Source: JACDAE01 sp034438015 (GTDB taxonomy: Bacteria > Chloroflexota > Ktedonobacteria > Ktedonobacterales > Ktedonobacteraceae). From it: a stretch of 64,000 nt of DNA. The DNA lies in NCBI GenBank assembly GCA_034438015.1, contig DAOTTD010000230.1:3421-67420 (forward strand), in the 5' to 3' direction. A program made the translations under genes and the position numbers. Shown one piece after another: positions 23,948-32,585 of the stretch (the first letter of the stretch is position 1; each line of letters starts with the position of its first letter). Under the pieces are notes generated by a model. It was given only the letters and a program-made list of their open reading frames with translations, had not been told where the DNA came from and made no database searches.

Positions 23948-25132
23948 TTAGAAATTCGTAATAATAAGATGCTTCACATTCCGGTCATTCCTATCCTGAA
24001 AGCTCACGAGATATTTCTTCTCAAAAATGCTGATGTTCAGGCCCGACCGATCGTACAGAGCGAGAATGGCGGGCGTATTTTTGATGACGAGCATAAATTG
24101 AGCCTGGCAATGGTGGATGAGATAGTGTGCGAGGCGCTCCTGGTCCCTCATCGTAAACTCGTTCTGAGCGTATGTGCTGAACTCGCTATCGTAGGGCGGA
24201 TCTAAAAAAATAAAATCGTTGGCCTGTGGTGAGTACTTGCGCAGAAACGCTGCGAAGTCCATATTTTCGATAACCGTATTGCTGAGATGTGACTGCAGTT
24301 CGTGCGAATGCATATACGCAACCTTGCGCGCGAGGTCTTTGCGATTGTAGGAGATCCCTCCATAAGGCACGTTGAACGCGCCCCGGCTGTTGTAGCGAAA
24401 CATGGACGCGTACGCGTTCTCTCTGACAAAGAAGAAGATCGCCGCCGCCTGGGCAGGCGCTATCTCGTAAGCACCGATGTTATTGTGAAGGTGTCTGAGA
24501 TGCATGTAGAACGCACTTTTTAAGGCGCTTTCGATATTCGCGCTTATGTCAGCGTCGGGCAGGCGCCACTTTTTGCGTTCTAACCTTTTCATACGCTGTG
24601 TTTTGCCGAGCAGATTCCTCTGCAGCTCGCGCATAAAGTTTTCGACGTGACGATTGAAAAAAGCCTCGAACGGACCCCTGAAGTCTTTTTCATGCTGGTA
24701 AACAAAGGCGAGAAGGCGCTCCATCATCTCCTGTAGCGAGTCTTCATCCAGGGAGTACGCTTTGTATATCGCGATCAGCTCCCTGGCTGTGCTATCCATA
24801 ATTGCACTTATACGCTGCCAGCCGGCCAGCAAGATATCCAGGGCTTGAAAAAACTCGCTGTTCTGCTGTGCGATCATTGTGTACAGGTTGAAGAGTTCGG
24901 GCGATTTGTCGTTAATGAACTTTCTGCCTGCCTGCATCGAAAAGAATACTGCACCACCGCCAACGAAGGGCTCGTAGTAGTTCTCGAAAGGAGGGATTAA
25001 GGGGAGGATGTATTTCAGTTCTTGTTCTTTGCCTCCTGCCCACTTTAAGAAGGAGGTCAATTTAGCAACCTTTGGTCCCTGTATATCATCTAGTGCTGTG
25101 GTCCGTAAAGTCGCCTGTTCATGACTGAGCAT
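23948..25132 (-). CDS. Dam-type DNA N6-adenine methyltransferase (orphan)
   Basis: 394 aa. D12-class methylase: FLKWAGGKEQELKYILPLIP (motif X), YEPFVGGGAVFFSMQ (motif I, SAM binding), and FIFLDPPYDSEFSTYAQ (motif IV, catalytic DPPY). It transfers methyl from SAM to adenine N6 in a short DNA site that cannot be read from sequence. A long insert (residues ~85-190) lies between motifs I and IV and probably contains target-recognition elements. No restriction gene is beside it, so it is an orphan enzyme or part of a decayed system. The ATG at 25132 is preferred to a GTG at 25144 from the ribosome-site position. Confidence 0.88.
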   Translation of the reverse strand: MLSHEQATLRTTALDDIQGPKVAKLTSFLKWAGGKEQELKYILPLIPPFENYYEPFVGGGAVFFSMQAGRKFINDKSPELFNLYTMIAQQNSEFFQALDILLAGWQRISAIMDSTARELIAIYKAYSLDEDSLQEMMERLLAFVYQHEKDFRGPFEAFFNRHVENFMRELQRNLLGKTQRMKRLERKKWRLPDADISANIESALKSAFYMHLRHLHNNIGAYEIAPAQAAAIFFFVRENAYASMFRYNSRGAFNVPYGGISYNRKDLARKVAYMHSHELQSHLSNTVIENMDFAAFLRKYSPQANDFIFLDPPYDSEFSTYAQNEFTMRDQERLAHYLIHHCQAQFMLVIKNTPAILALYDRSGLNISIFEKKYLVSFQDRNDRNVKHLIITNF

Positions 25133-25196
25133 ATATCTTTGCACCTTTATTAGTTGATGTTTTCACTTTATCAACCCTGCAATGAAAAATCAAGTA

Positions 25197-25321
25197 ACTC
25201 CTCAGGCCTCCTCGCCGCTACGCGGCTCGCCAGGTTTTGTATGTGTGCGGGAAAACGGCCCCAGGCCGTTTTCCCGCACACATACAAAACCCCTTGCGAA
25301 GCGCCGGAGGCGCTGAGGAGT
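25197..25321. repeat. Three-hairpin palindromic element, copy 2
   Basis: Lies upstream of the methylase gene. Ends are inverted (ACTCCTCAG at 25197-25205, CTGAGGAGT at 25313-25321). Inside are a hairpin GCCGC-TAC-GCGGC (25214-25226), a perfect palindrome with 28-bp arms (25233-25260 and 25264-25291, loop CCA) and a hairpin AGCGCC-GGA-GGCGCT (25300-25314). Read in reverse it has the same order and the same side hairpins as copy 1 (8884-9043), but the palindrome arms differ except at the apex. Confidence 0.85.
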
Positions 25322-25371
25322 CTAAAAGAGGGTAAAGCTGAGTCGTTACCATTATCCTATCGTAGCAATAT

Positions 25372-25440
25372 ACCAGCGATACATAAAAAGAAGCCAGGGA
25401 AGCAATGAGATTTCCTGGCTTCTTTTTATGTATCGCTGGT
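25372..25440. terminator. Bidirectional terminator after the receiver-like gene
   Basis: Perfect 27-bp inverted repeat (25372-25398 and 25414-25440) with a 15-nt loop. The inner stem GAAGCCAGG/CCTGGCTTC is followed by TTTTT in both directions. It lies 14 bp after the stop of the minus-strand gene ending at 25454. Confidence 0.8.
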
Positions 25441-25453
25441 AAGAATCAGCTCT

Positions 25454-27442
25454 TCATCCCTGCAGGCCCGTCTTCGCCTCACGTAACTGCTCAGGCGTCA
25501 GTATTCTGAACAGGATGATGAGGCTTTCCAGATCGTATTCCAGCCCTATAGAATGTAGCTCCTGACGAATGCGACCGAGGGCGCTGATCTGCGGCGTCGT
25601 GACCAGGCCGTAGCTTACCAGGCTTGCCGCTAAAAGTTGGTCAGGGGTCAGTAATTTAAACATAAGTAATATTTCACCAAGCTGATAATTCAAATCCACG
25701 CCGCGCAACATACGCTGGATGTTCTGCGCAACCTCCAGGCGATTCTGTGGGACGAGATGACCGGCGAGGAGGACGCTGCCCAACGAACGCGTTGCGCGCC
25801 CTGTAAGCACCTGCGGCTGCACAGGCTGGGGCGGCTGTGTTACCGGCGGCATGGGCGGCAAACTTTGCATAATATCAAACAATGCTGCATTATTGTGTGC
25901 CGGGTTGATCAGTTCTTTCTCAGGGATACGCTCTCTTTCAGGGATACGCTCTCTTTCAGGGATACGCTGTTCCTGCTCAGGGGTGTGCGAGAGTTTTTCC
26001 TGGTCCATAGCATCAGAAATATCGGGCTCGAAAGCATATGGCTCTTCTAGCGTTGTATCGAGTGGCTCCTCCTCGCGATACCCCTCTTCCTCTAGTATAG
26101 ACTCCATCTGCAAAGCGTCAAACGTCTCTTGTGAGGTTGCGGCCACAGGCTCGACGTGAGGAGGAGAAGCCGGCATGGGCGTCTGTGCTGGTGTGGAGAT
26201 GGAGGCCAGTGGTGGCATCGCCTGCCCATAATTTGTGCGCGATAGCACATCGGGGCGCCTGCTCCCTTCCGAAGCCGTCTGTGAGCCTCCTACCCGCTCG
26301 ATCGGTAGATCCTGAATGGGAGATGCGCGCAGCGGCTGCGTGCTGATCTTCCCGCTCACCTGGGCGGGTTGAGCAGCGGTCTGGGGCGCTACATAGTTCA
26401 CTGGACCGCTCCCTATCGTCTGCTCGGTGCTCACCTGGGCGCGTGTAGGTGGTGCTACCGGTGGCACGTCATGCCGCTGATAGGAGGGACCGGTCTCGTA
26501 TTTGTTGGTTGTTGCCGTTGGATAGCTGGCCTGCGCCAGGCGCGACAACTGGGCCAGGCCGGATTCGTTGCTGCTCTCTGTGCCTGCCTGTCCATTGGCG
26601 AGACGCTGCAGAACGGTGAAGTCGTCCGCGCCGCCTGTCGTTGTTGGGACGTCTGGCACATTGTAAGCTGGCCGGCTCTCTGGTAACGCCGGAGCGGGTG
26701 GCTCTCCCTGTGGACTCCAGCTGCGCTGGTTGGGATAGAGAACGGCGCGAATCTTGTCTGTATACGATACAGACTTTGTGCTTGCCGTGTTGTTTGTCGT
26801 TGGCACTGTAGAAACGCTGCTTGCCCCATTGACTGGTGCCGTGGGTGCCGCTGACACGCTCGCCGCTTGCTGTGGGTAGGGCGCGGAGCCACTTCTTGGG
26901 GCGCTGTTGCCACTCGCTGGACCCTCTACCGCTGAGCGATAAGCTGTCCCGCTGGCGATGGGTGGAGCGCTGCGCGTCGTCGACGTGGGCGCCTGTTGTG
27001 GCGCGACTCTGGGCATACGTGGAAGCGTATTGGTCACTGAGCCTGCTCCTGGCACGCGCGCCCTTACCTCGTCAACCAGCCTCATCAGGCCAGGCATCCC
27101 ATCGATCTCCATATCGGCCATCGTGTTCTGTGAGCGATCCTCAGGGTCTTGCGGACCATAGCCCGCGAGATTGAAGCAGTGGAACGTCAAGACATGAACC
27201 CCACGCCCCCTCCGCTGTGTATCTAGTGCTACCCAGAACTCGCGCCGTGCCGTAGCCGCCTGGGCCAGATCGACGAGCACGATCCGTACAGGGTAGCGTG
27301 CAAGCGCATCGAATACCTCTACTGCTGTGCGTGCTGTGTGGCACTCGTAGCCCGCGAGCTGGAACTCGCTGGTGACGAGCGCCGTCAATTGTTGGTCGCG
27401 CTCAAAAAGAAGAATATGTGGACCACCAGTGCTGATGTTCAT
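25454..27442 (-). CDS. Receiver-like protein with long disordered linker and repeated C-terminal helical domain
   Basis: 662 aa. Residues ~8-125 resemble a response-regulator receiver (HILLFERDQQLTALVTSEFQ, RIVLVDLAQAA with a possible phosphorylation Asp). A ~400-residue Pro/Ser/Thr/Gln-rich linker follows, containing a tandem RIPERE repeat encoded by three copies of an 18-bp unit near 25920-25970. The C-terminal ~110 residues hold two similar units (LLMFKLLTPDQLLAASLVSY and LIILFRILTPEQLREAK), seen in other multi-domain proteins of this phylum. Function unknown; a scaffold that senses through the receiver is a guess. Confidence 0.7.
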   Translation of the reverse strand: MNISTGGPHILLFERDQQLTALVTSEFQLAGYECHTARTAVEVFDALARYPVRIVLVDLAQAATARREFWVALDTQRRGRGVHVLTFHCFNLAGYGPQDPEDRSQNTMADMEIDGMPGLMRLVDEVRARVPGAGSVTNTLPRMPRVAPQQAPTSTTRSAPPIASGTAYRSAVEGPASGNSAPRSGSAPYPQQAASVSAAPTAPVNGASSVSTVPTTNNTASTKSVSYTDKIRAVLYPNQRSWSPQGEPPAPALPESRPAYNVPDVPTTTGGADDFTVLQRLANGQAGTESSNESGLAQLSRLAQASYPTATTNKYETGPSYQRHDVPPVAPPTRAQVSTEQTIGSGPVNYVAPQTAAQPAQVSGKISTQPLRASPIQDLPIERVGGSQTASEGSRRPDVLSRTNYGQAMPPLASISTPAQTPMPASPPHVEPVAATSQETFDALQMESILEEEGYREEEPLDTTLEEPYAFEPDISDAMDQEKLSHTPEQEQRIPERERIPERERIPEKELINPAHNNAALFDIMQSLPPMPPVTQPPQPVQPQVLTGRATRSLGSVLLAGHLVPQNRLEVAQNIQRMLRGVDLNYQLGEILLMFKLLTPDQLLAASLVSYGLVTTPQISALGRIRQELHSIGLEYDLESLIILFRILTPEQLREAKTGLQG

Positions 27443-27754
27443 ACCCTCAAATACTCCGGTTATGCACGCTTCGAAGCTGGATGAGTAGGGGGTGAGTTGT
27501 CACATTCGCATGATCCGACTTTCCCCGCTACGAAATCTCCTGGCGTACTCTGTTATTATTAATGCCCTCAAGAGGGCAAGAAATCACCTGTCAGTATAGC
27601 GGCTAGTATAGCACACATTCTCGTCAATCGGGCCATTACCATGACTATTGACGCATCCCCCCGTCCTATGGCACGTATAATGGGGATGCGCTATATTTGC
27701 GCCGTAAGAGGTCCGATTGCGAATTTACGTACACGATCAGGAGTATGTTTGACT

Positions 27755-28588
27755 ATGCAACTATCTGCATCTCCGTCTAAACGGTCCGTTATCACTTTTT
27801 TGACAGATTTTGGCACCTCTGAGGGCTATGTAGGTGTGATGAAGGGCGTGGTGCTGAGCATTTTTGGGGATGTGCATCTGGTGGATATTACGCATGATGT
27901 CGCGCCACAACAGGTTGCGTCGGCGGCGTGGCAGCTATCTATAAGCTACCGCTATTTCCCACCGCAGACGATCCATGTCTGCGTGGTTGATCCGGGCGTG
28001 GGGAGCGCGCGCCAGCCGATCGCGCTGCATGCCGGGGACTGGTTCTTTGTGGGACCCGACAATGGCCTGTTTAGCTATGTATTGGCGGAACAGCCTGTAC
28101 ACGAGGCGGTCGTGCTCTCAAATCCTACCTATCATCTGTCAGAAGTCAGTACGACGTTTCAGGGGCGCGATATCTTCTCGCCGGTCGCCGCCCATATCGC
28201 CAGCGGAGTTAGCCTCAGCGCCCTGGGGACACGTGTCGATCCTTCCACTTTGCAGCGCATCGACGCTGGACCGCCTGAGCGCCAGGGCGAGCAGATCAAC
28301 GCCCGTGTCGTCCACGCCGATCACTTCGGCAATCTGATCAGCACTATCCCCTTCTCGCTCGTGCCTGATCTCTTTGCCAGTCCGCATGTATGCCTGGACT
28401 TTCCCGCCCAGGGCATTAGCGTCAGTGAGCGCAGGCGCTTCTTCTCCGCCGCGACGAATACAGGTGAGCCGTTTATCTATGTCGACAGTTCGGGCTACAT
28501 CGCCGTGGCAATACAGAATGGCAACGCTGCCAGGACGCTTGCTGTGGAAGATGGGGCCGCTATTACTTTTATCATCGCGAGCGAATAG
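27755..28588 (+). CDS. SAM hydroxide adenosyltransferase (DUF62 family)
   Basis: 277 aa. SVITFLTDFGTSEGYVGVMK with the conserved Asp near the start, then VHLVDITHDVAPQQV and IHVCVVDPGVGSARQPIAL, are the DUF62 signature. The family hydrolyses S-adenosylmethionine to adenosine and methionine using a water-derived hydroxide; relatives include the fluorinase and chlorinase. The chlorinase/fluorinase-specific insertions cannot be assessed by eye, so the hydrolase is the default. An AGGAG lies 11 nt before the ATG at 27755; a TATAAT at 27676-27681 is the likely -10 box. Earlier ATGs at 27680-27686 are possible. Confidence 0.85.
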   Translation: MQLSASPSKRSVITFLTDFGTSEGYVGVMKGVVLSIFGDVHLVDITHDVAPQQVASAAWQLSISYRYFPPQTIHVCVVDPGVGSARQPIALHAGDWFFVGPDNGLFSYVLAEQPVHEAVVLSNPTYHLSEVSTTFQGRDIFSPVAAHIASGVSLSALGTRVDPSTLQRIDAGPPERQGEQINARVVHADHFGNLISTIPFSLVPDLFASPHVCLDFPAQGISVSERRRFFSAATNTGEPFIYVDSSGYIAVAIQNGNAARTLAVEDGAAITFIIASE

Positions 28589-29373
28589 GTCGTTGATCCC
28601 ACTGGCAAAATAGAATTAATGTGCTACAATATTTAGCATTCCAGATACGCCGCCTTCGCAAAGAATGAGCGTACAGGAATTTCAAACGTCGTGAGCGTTC
28701 ACAGTTAAGTAAACAATGAAACAGAGGAGTACAGCCCAACCGTAAATAAGCAAAGAACCAGCATGAAACATGTTGATAGGCCCTTCCACGTTATGATATA
28801 AGGAAATCTATCTGCACTCTTTTCATAGAATAGGAAATGTGCTATAATGAGGGTATACCCAATGGTAGACCTGAAAAAGTGTTCGATTACCAGCAGTGTT
28901 TTAAGTTGTCGGAGCGACTCTTTTGCAACGCTTGTGTCGTTCGTCTCCTGCTCTATTATGAAGATAGAATGAGAAAGGACAGATTGAAACACTGCAGGAG
29001 CATCATACAGATGCATCGTTCAGCGCATCGTTTCCAATCTAAGAGTTGGGCGCAGATCGCAGACAATCGAAATCGAAATATCCTCCGTAATGTAGGAAAG
29101 GGCTGGTTCTCTCGCGTTGAATGTCGAGTAAGAAACTGGCCCTTTTGGTCTTATCGCATCTTCTTGATTGGATGGCGCTGGATAGATGGTGGCGGAGCAA
29201 CCCTACAACGGCCTCGCATCATCTCATCCTGGCTCAATTCCGTAGCGCGTTTCCCTGACTGTCATACGCAGGTAAGTACAGTCCCAGTCCCGTAGTGTTG
29301 GATGTGCTACCCTGGAGAGGGTGAGTAATCGAGATAGTCCACACACTACTTTTCAACAGAGAGAGGGTGAACC
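28589..29373. other. Long non-coding region upstream of prkA
   Basis: 785 bp without a supported gene. It holds the promoter at 28820-28848 and an implied leader of about 520 nt. A small ACCCT-GGAG-AGGGT stem-loop lies near 29309-29323. Frames of 152 codons (28837-29295, plus) and 103 codons (28705-29016, minus) have neither ribosome sites nor domain patterns. Confidence 0.45.
28820..28848 (+). promoter_or_regulatory. Extended -10 promoter upstream of prkA operon
   Basis: TTTTCA (28820-28825), 17-bp spacer, TATAAT (28843-28848) with an upstream TGC. It points toward prkA, 525 nt downstream. Confidence 0.55.
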
Positions 29374-31269
29374 ATGGATCTGGTGAAGCGGTTGGAAGAA
29401 TATCGAGACCGTGAGCGAGAACTCATGTGGGAAGGAACCTTTGCACAGTACTTCGAGATTGCGAGTAAGAAGCGAGAGGTTGGCCGGCTTTCCCACGAAC
29501 GCATTTATCATATGATTATGGACGCGGGCACAGAGACATCCCGCTCGGGTGAACTTCATTACAATTTCTTCAGTCAGGAAATCTTCGGCATCGAGAAGCC
29601 GCTCCAGCAGATCGTTGATTACTTCCATTCCGCAGCGCAGCGCCTGGAGGTACGTAAACGCGTCTTGTTGCTGATGGGCCCTGTCGGTGGTGGTAAGTCT
29701 ACTATCGTCTACCTGCTTAAACGCGGTCTGGAGGCCTATAGCCGCTCTCCAGAAGGGGCGATCTACGCGATCAGAGATTGTCCGATGCACGAGGAGCCCC
29801 TCCATTTGATCCCCAACGAACTCCGCCCCGATGTCGAAAAGGAGTTCGGCCTGTATATCGAAGGCGATCTGTGTCCCCACTGCCGCTACATGGTCGATAA
29901 TCAGTATCGTGGCCGCATCGAAGAGGTGCCCGTCAAGCGCATCACCTTCAGCGAGAAGTATCGCATCGGCGTCGGAACGTTCACGCCGTCTGATCCGAAA
30001 TCACAAGATATCAGCGAGCTAGTCGGTGGCATCGACCTCTCGACGATCGGCGAGGTCGGCGTGGAGAGCGATCCGCGCGCCTATCGCTTCGATGGCGAGT
30101 TGAATATCGCGAACCGTGGCATCATGGAATTCGTGGAGATGCTCAAAACAGATGAGAAGTTCCTGTACGTGCTGCTCACCCTCAGCCAGGAACAGAACAT
30201 CAAGACCGGTCGCTTCAGCATGATCTATGCCGACGAGGTCGTTGTGAGCCATACCAACGAGCATGAGTACCAGGCATTCGTGGGCAATAAGAAGTCAGAG
30301 GCGCTGCAGGACCGCATTATCCTGGTGAAGGTCCCCTACAACCTGCGTGTCTCCGATGAGGTGAAGATCTACGAGAAGCTGCTCAGGCAGAGCGCGCTGC
30401 AGAACGTGCATATCGCTCCTTATACGCTGCGTATCGCGAGCATCTTTGCCATTCTGACACGCCTCGAAGCTTCGAAGAAGGCCGGTATGAGCCCGATGAA
30501 GAAGCTCAAGCTGTACGATGGCGAGGATATGGAGGACTTCAAGCAGAAGGACGTGCGCGAACTGCAAGATGAGGCGCAGCGTGAGGGCATGGACGGCATC
30601 TCTCCACGTTATGTCATTAACCAGCTCTCGAAGGCGCTTGTGAAGCAGAACGTGACCTGCATCAATCCGATCGATGCCCTGCGCGCCCTGCGCGATGGCC
30701 TGGATCAGCATACAAGCATCACACGTGATGAGCGCGATCGCTACCTGAACTTCATTAGCGAGGCCCGTAAGGAGTACGACGAGATCTGCCGCAAGGAGGT
30801 GCAGCGCGCGTTCGTTTATTCCTATGAAGAGAATGCTCGTACCCTGCTCAATAACTACCTGGATAACGTCGAGGCGTACTGCAACAAGACCAAGTTGCGC
30901 GATCCCATTACCGACGAAGAAATGGAACCCGATGAGCACCTGATGCGCTCGATCGAGGAACAGATCAGTGTGAGCGAAAATGCCAAGCGCTCCTTCCGCG
31001 AGGAGATTCTGATTCGCATCTCGTCGCTGGCTCGCAAGGGATTGACCTTCGACTATACCAGTCACGAGCGCCTGAAAGAGGCGATCGAGAAGAAATTGTT
31101 CGCCGATCTACGCGATGTGGTGAAGATTACGACTTCGACCCGCACGCCCGATAAAGACCAGTTGCGCAAGATCAATGAGGTAGTGAACCGCCTGATGACG
31201 GAACACGGCTACTGCCATGTGTGCGCAAACGAGATCCTTCGCTACACGGGCAGCCTCTTGAATCGCTAA
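29374..31269 (+). CDS. prkA: PrkA-type serine protein kinase / AAA protein
   Basis: 631 aa, the usual PrkA/YeaG length. The N-terminal AAA part has Walker A GPVGGGKST at residues 102-110 and a DCPMHEEPLH / CPHCRYM cysteine pair; then SEKYRIGVGTFTPSDPKSQD and GIMEFVEMLKTDEKFLYVLL, hallmark PrkA blocks. PrkA acts in sporulation in Bacillus and in stress and nitrogen starvation in enterics; kinase and Lon-like protease activities have been proposed for the family. GAGAGGGTG precedes the ATG. It is the first gene of the prkA-yhbH-spoVR cluster, whose order is the same as in many distant bacteria. Confidence 0.95.
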   Translation: MDLVKRLEEYRDRERELMWEGTFAQYFEIASKKREVGRLSHERIYHMIMDAGTETSRSGELHYNFFSQEIFGIEKPLQQIVDYFHSAAQRLEVRKRVLLLMGPVGGGKSTIVYLLKRGLEAYSRSPEGAIYAIRDCPMHEEPLHLIPNELRPDVEKEFGLYIEGDLCPHCRYMVDNQYRGRIEEVPVKRITFSEKYRIGVGTFTPSDPKSQDISELVGGIDLSTIGEVGVESDPRAYRFDGELNIANRGIMEFVEMLKTDEKFLYVLLTLSQEQNIKTGRFSMIYADEVVVSHTNEHEYQAFVGNKKSEALQDRIILVKVPYNLRVSDEVKIYEKLLRQSALQNVHIAPYTLRIASIFAILTRLEASKKAGMSPMKKLKLYDGEDMEDFKQKDVRELQDEAQREGMDGISPRYVINQLSKALVKQNVTCINPIDALRALRDGLDQHTSITRDERDRYLNFISEARKEYDEICRKEVQRAFVYSYEENARTLLNNYLDNVEAYCNKTKLRDPITDEEMEPDEHLMRSIEEQISVSENAKRSFREEILIRISSLARKGLTFDYTSHERLKEAIEKKLFADLRDVVKITTSTRTPDKDQLRKINEVVNRLMTEHGYCHVCANEILRYTGSLLNR

Positions 31270-31289
31270 ATCTCTGCCCTGGGAAGATA

Positions 31290-31333
31290 GTAGGGGTACC
31301 CCTTGCGGGTACCCGTACCCCTCGTGGGTACCC
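31290..31333. repeat. Half element of the GTAGGG-CTTGC family (copy D)
   Basis: GTAGGG GTACCC CTTGC GGGTAC CCG at 31290-31315 fits the ends of copies A-C with a third stem sequence. It is followed directly by a second stem GTACCC-CTCGT-GGGTAC (31315-31331). No opposing right end was found. It lies between prkA and yhbH. Confidence 0.65.
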
Positions 31334-31427
31334 TTGCCGGGAACTTCTAACGGATATCCGCGTGAGGCCCGCCATCCTGCTACGCCCTCTTCCCGGCAGT
31401 ATTCCCAATAGAGAAGGAGAGTGTGCC

Positions 31428-32570
31428 ATGTCTGTCTCCCAGCATGATTGGTCATTGCACCGCAAGGGGCAGATCGACCAGGAGCGCCACAAGGAGAAGA
31501 TCCGTGAGGCGATCAAGAAAAATTTGGGCGATATAGTCAGCGAAGAGAGCATCATTCTCTCGGACGGCAAGAAGATGGTGCGCGTCCCCATTCGCTCCCT
31601 CGATGAATACAAGTTCCGCTACGATCCCGGTCGCCAGCAGCACGCGGGCCAGGGGAATGGCAAGAGCAAGGTCGGCGACGTGGTGGCCCAGGAGCCGCGC
31701 CCCGGCAAGGGCAAAAAAGGCGACGCCGGCAAGGACGCGGGCTACGACTACTACGAGGCCGAGATCACGATGGAGGAGCTGGCAGCCATGATCTTCGAGG
31801 ATCTCGGTCTGCCCAACCTCGAACAGAAGCGTCAGCAAGAGATGCAGACCGATGCCGTGCGCTTCACCGATGTGCGCAAGAAGGGCCCCATGGCCAACCT
31901 GGATAAGAAGCGCACAATTATGGAAAATATGAAGCGAAACGCCGCGAAGGGCGAGGCAAAGTTCGCCGATATCAAGTCGGAGGATCTGCGATTTAAAGTG
32001 TGGGATCCAACGATTAAATATCAATCAAACGCCGTCGTTATAGCTATGATGGATGTTTCGGGGTCAATGGGTGAATTTGAGAAGTACATCGCGCGCAGCT
32101 TCTACTTCTGGATGGTACGCTTTTTGCGTACGAAGTACAACAATGTGCAGATCGTCTTCATCAGCCACCACACCGAGGCGAAAGAGGTTACGGAGGAGGA
32201 GTTCTTCCACAAGGGCGAGAGCGGCGGTACCCAGGTCTCGTCGGCTTACGAACTGGCTCTGCAGATCATCAAAGAGCGCTACAACCCCGAAGACTGGAAC
32301 ATCTACCCCTTCCACTTCTCGGACGGCGACAACCTGCCGTGGGACAACGATCGCTGCGTGCAGCTCGTCAACAGGCTGATGGAGCTCTGTAACATCTTTG
32401 GTTACGGCGAGATTCGCGAGGGCCACTATCGCTCGCCAAGTACGCTGATGTCGGCCTATAACAAGATTACCGACAAGAAGTTTACTGCCGTGACCATCTC
32501 AGATAAGAAAGAGGTCTATCCCGCACTGCGGAAGTTCTTTGCGCAGCGCGATCCTGTTCCTTCAAGGTAG
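31428..32570 (+). CDS. yhbH: YhbH/YeaH family protein (DUF444) with VWA domain
   Basis: 380 aa. An N-terminal DHxR-rich helix (KGQIDQERHKEKIREAIKKN), an Gly/Lys linker, and a von Willebrand A domain with the metal-binding motif DVSGSMG near residue 209. This is DUF444, the constant partner of PrkA and SpoVR; loss of yhbH impairs sporulation in Bacillus. A likely role is binding partner or substrate of PrkA. The ATG at 31428 has AAGGAG 8 nt upstream; the frame is open further upstream only by chance. spoVR starts 16 bp after its stop. Confidence 0.92.
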   Translation: MSVSQHDWSLHRKGQIDQERHKEKIREAIKKNLGDIVSEESIILSDGKKMVRVPIRSLDEYKFRYDPGRQQHAGQGNGKSKVGDVVAQEPRPGKGKKGDAGKDAGYDYYEAEITMEELAAMIFEDLGLPNLEQKRQQEMQTDAVRFTDVRKKGPMANLDKKRTIMENMKRNAAKGEAKFADIKSEDLRFKVWDPTIKYQSNAVVIAMMDVSGSMGEFEKYIARSFYFWMVRFLRTKYNNVQIVFISHHTEAKEVTEEEFFHKGESGGTQVSSAYELALQIIKERYNPEDWNIYPFHFSDGDNLPWDNDRCVQLVNRLMELCNIFGYGEIREGHYRSPSTLMSAYNKITDKKFTAVTISDKKEVYPALRKFFAQRDPVPSR

Positions 32571-32585
32571 TGTCAGGAGTGTCCT

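Noticed and set aside
23948..25132. Complete restriction-modification system
   Set aside because: Only the methylase is present; neighbours are an HTH protein and a receiver-like protein, with no endonuclease motif.
28837..29295. 152-codon frame upstream of prkA
   Set aside because: No ribosome site, odd composition, and no recognisable fold; it overlaps the inferred leader of the operon.
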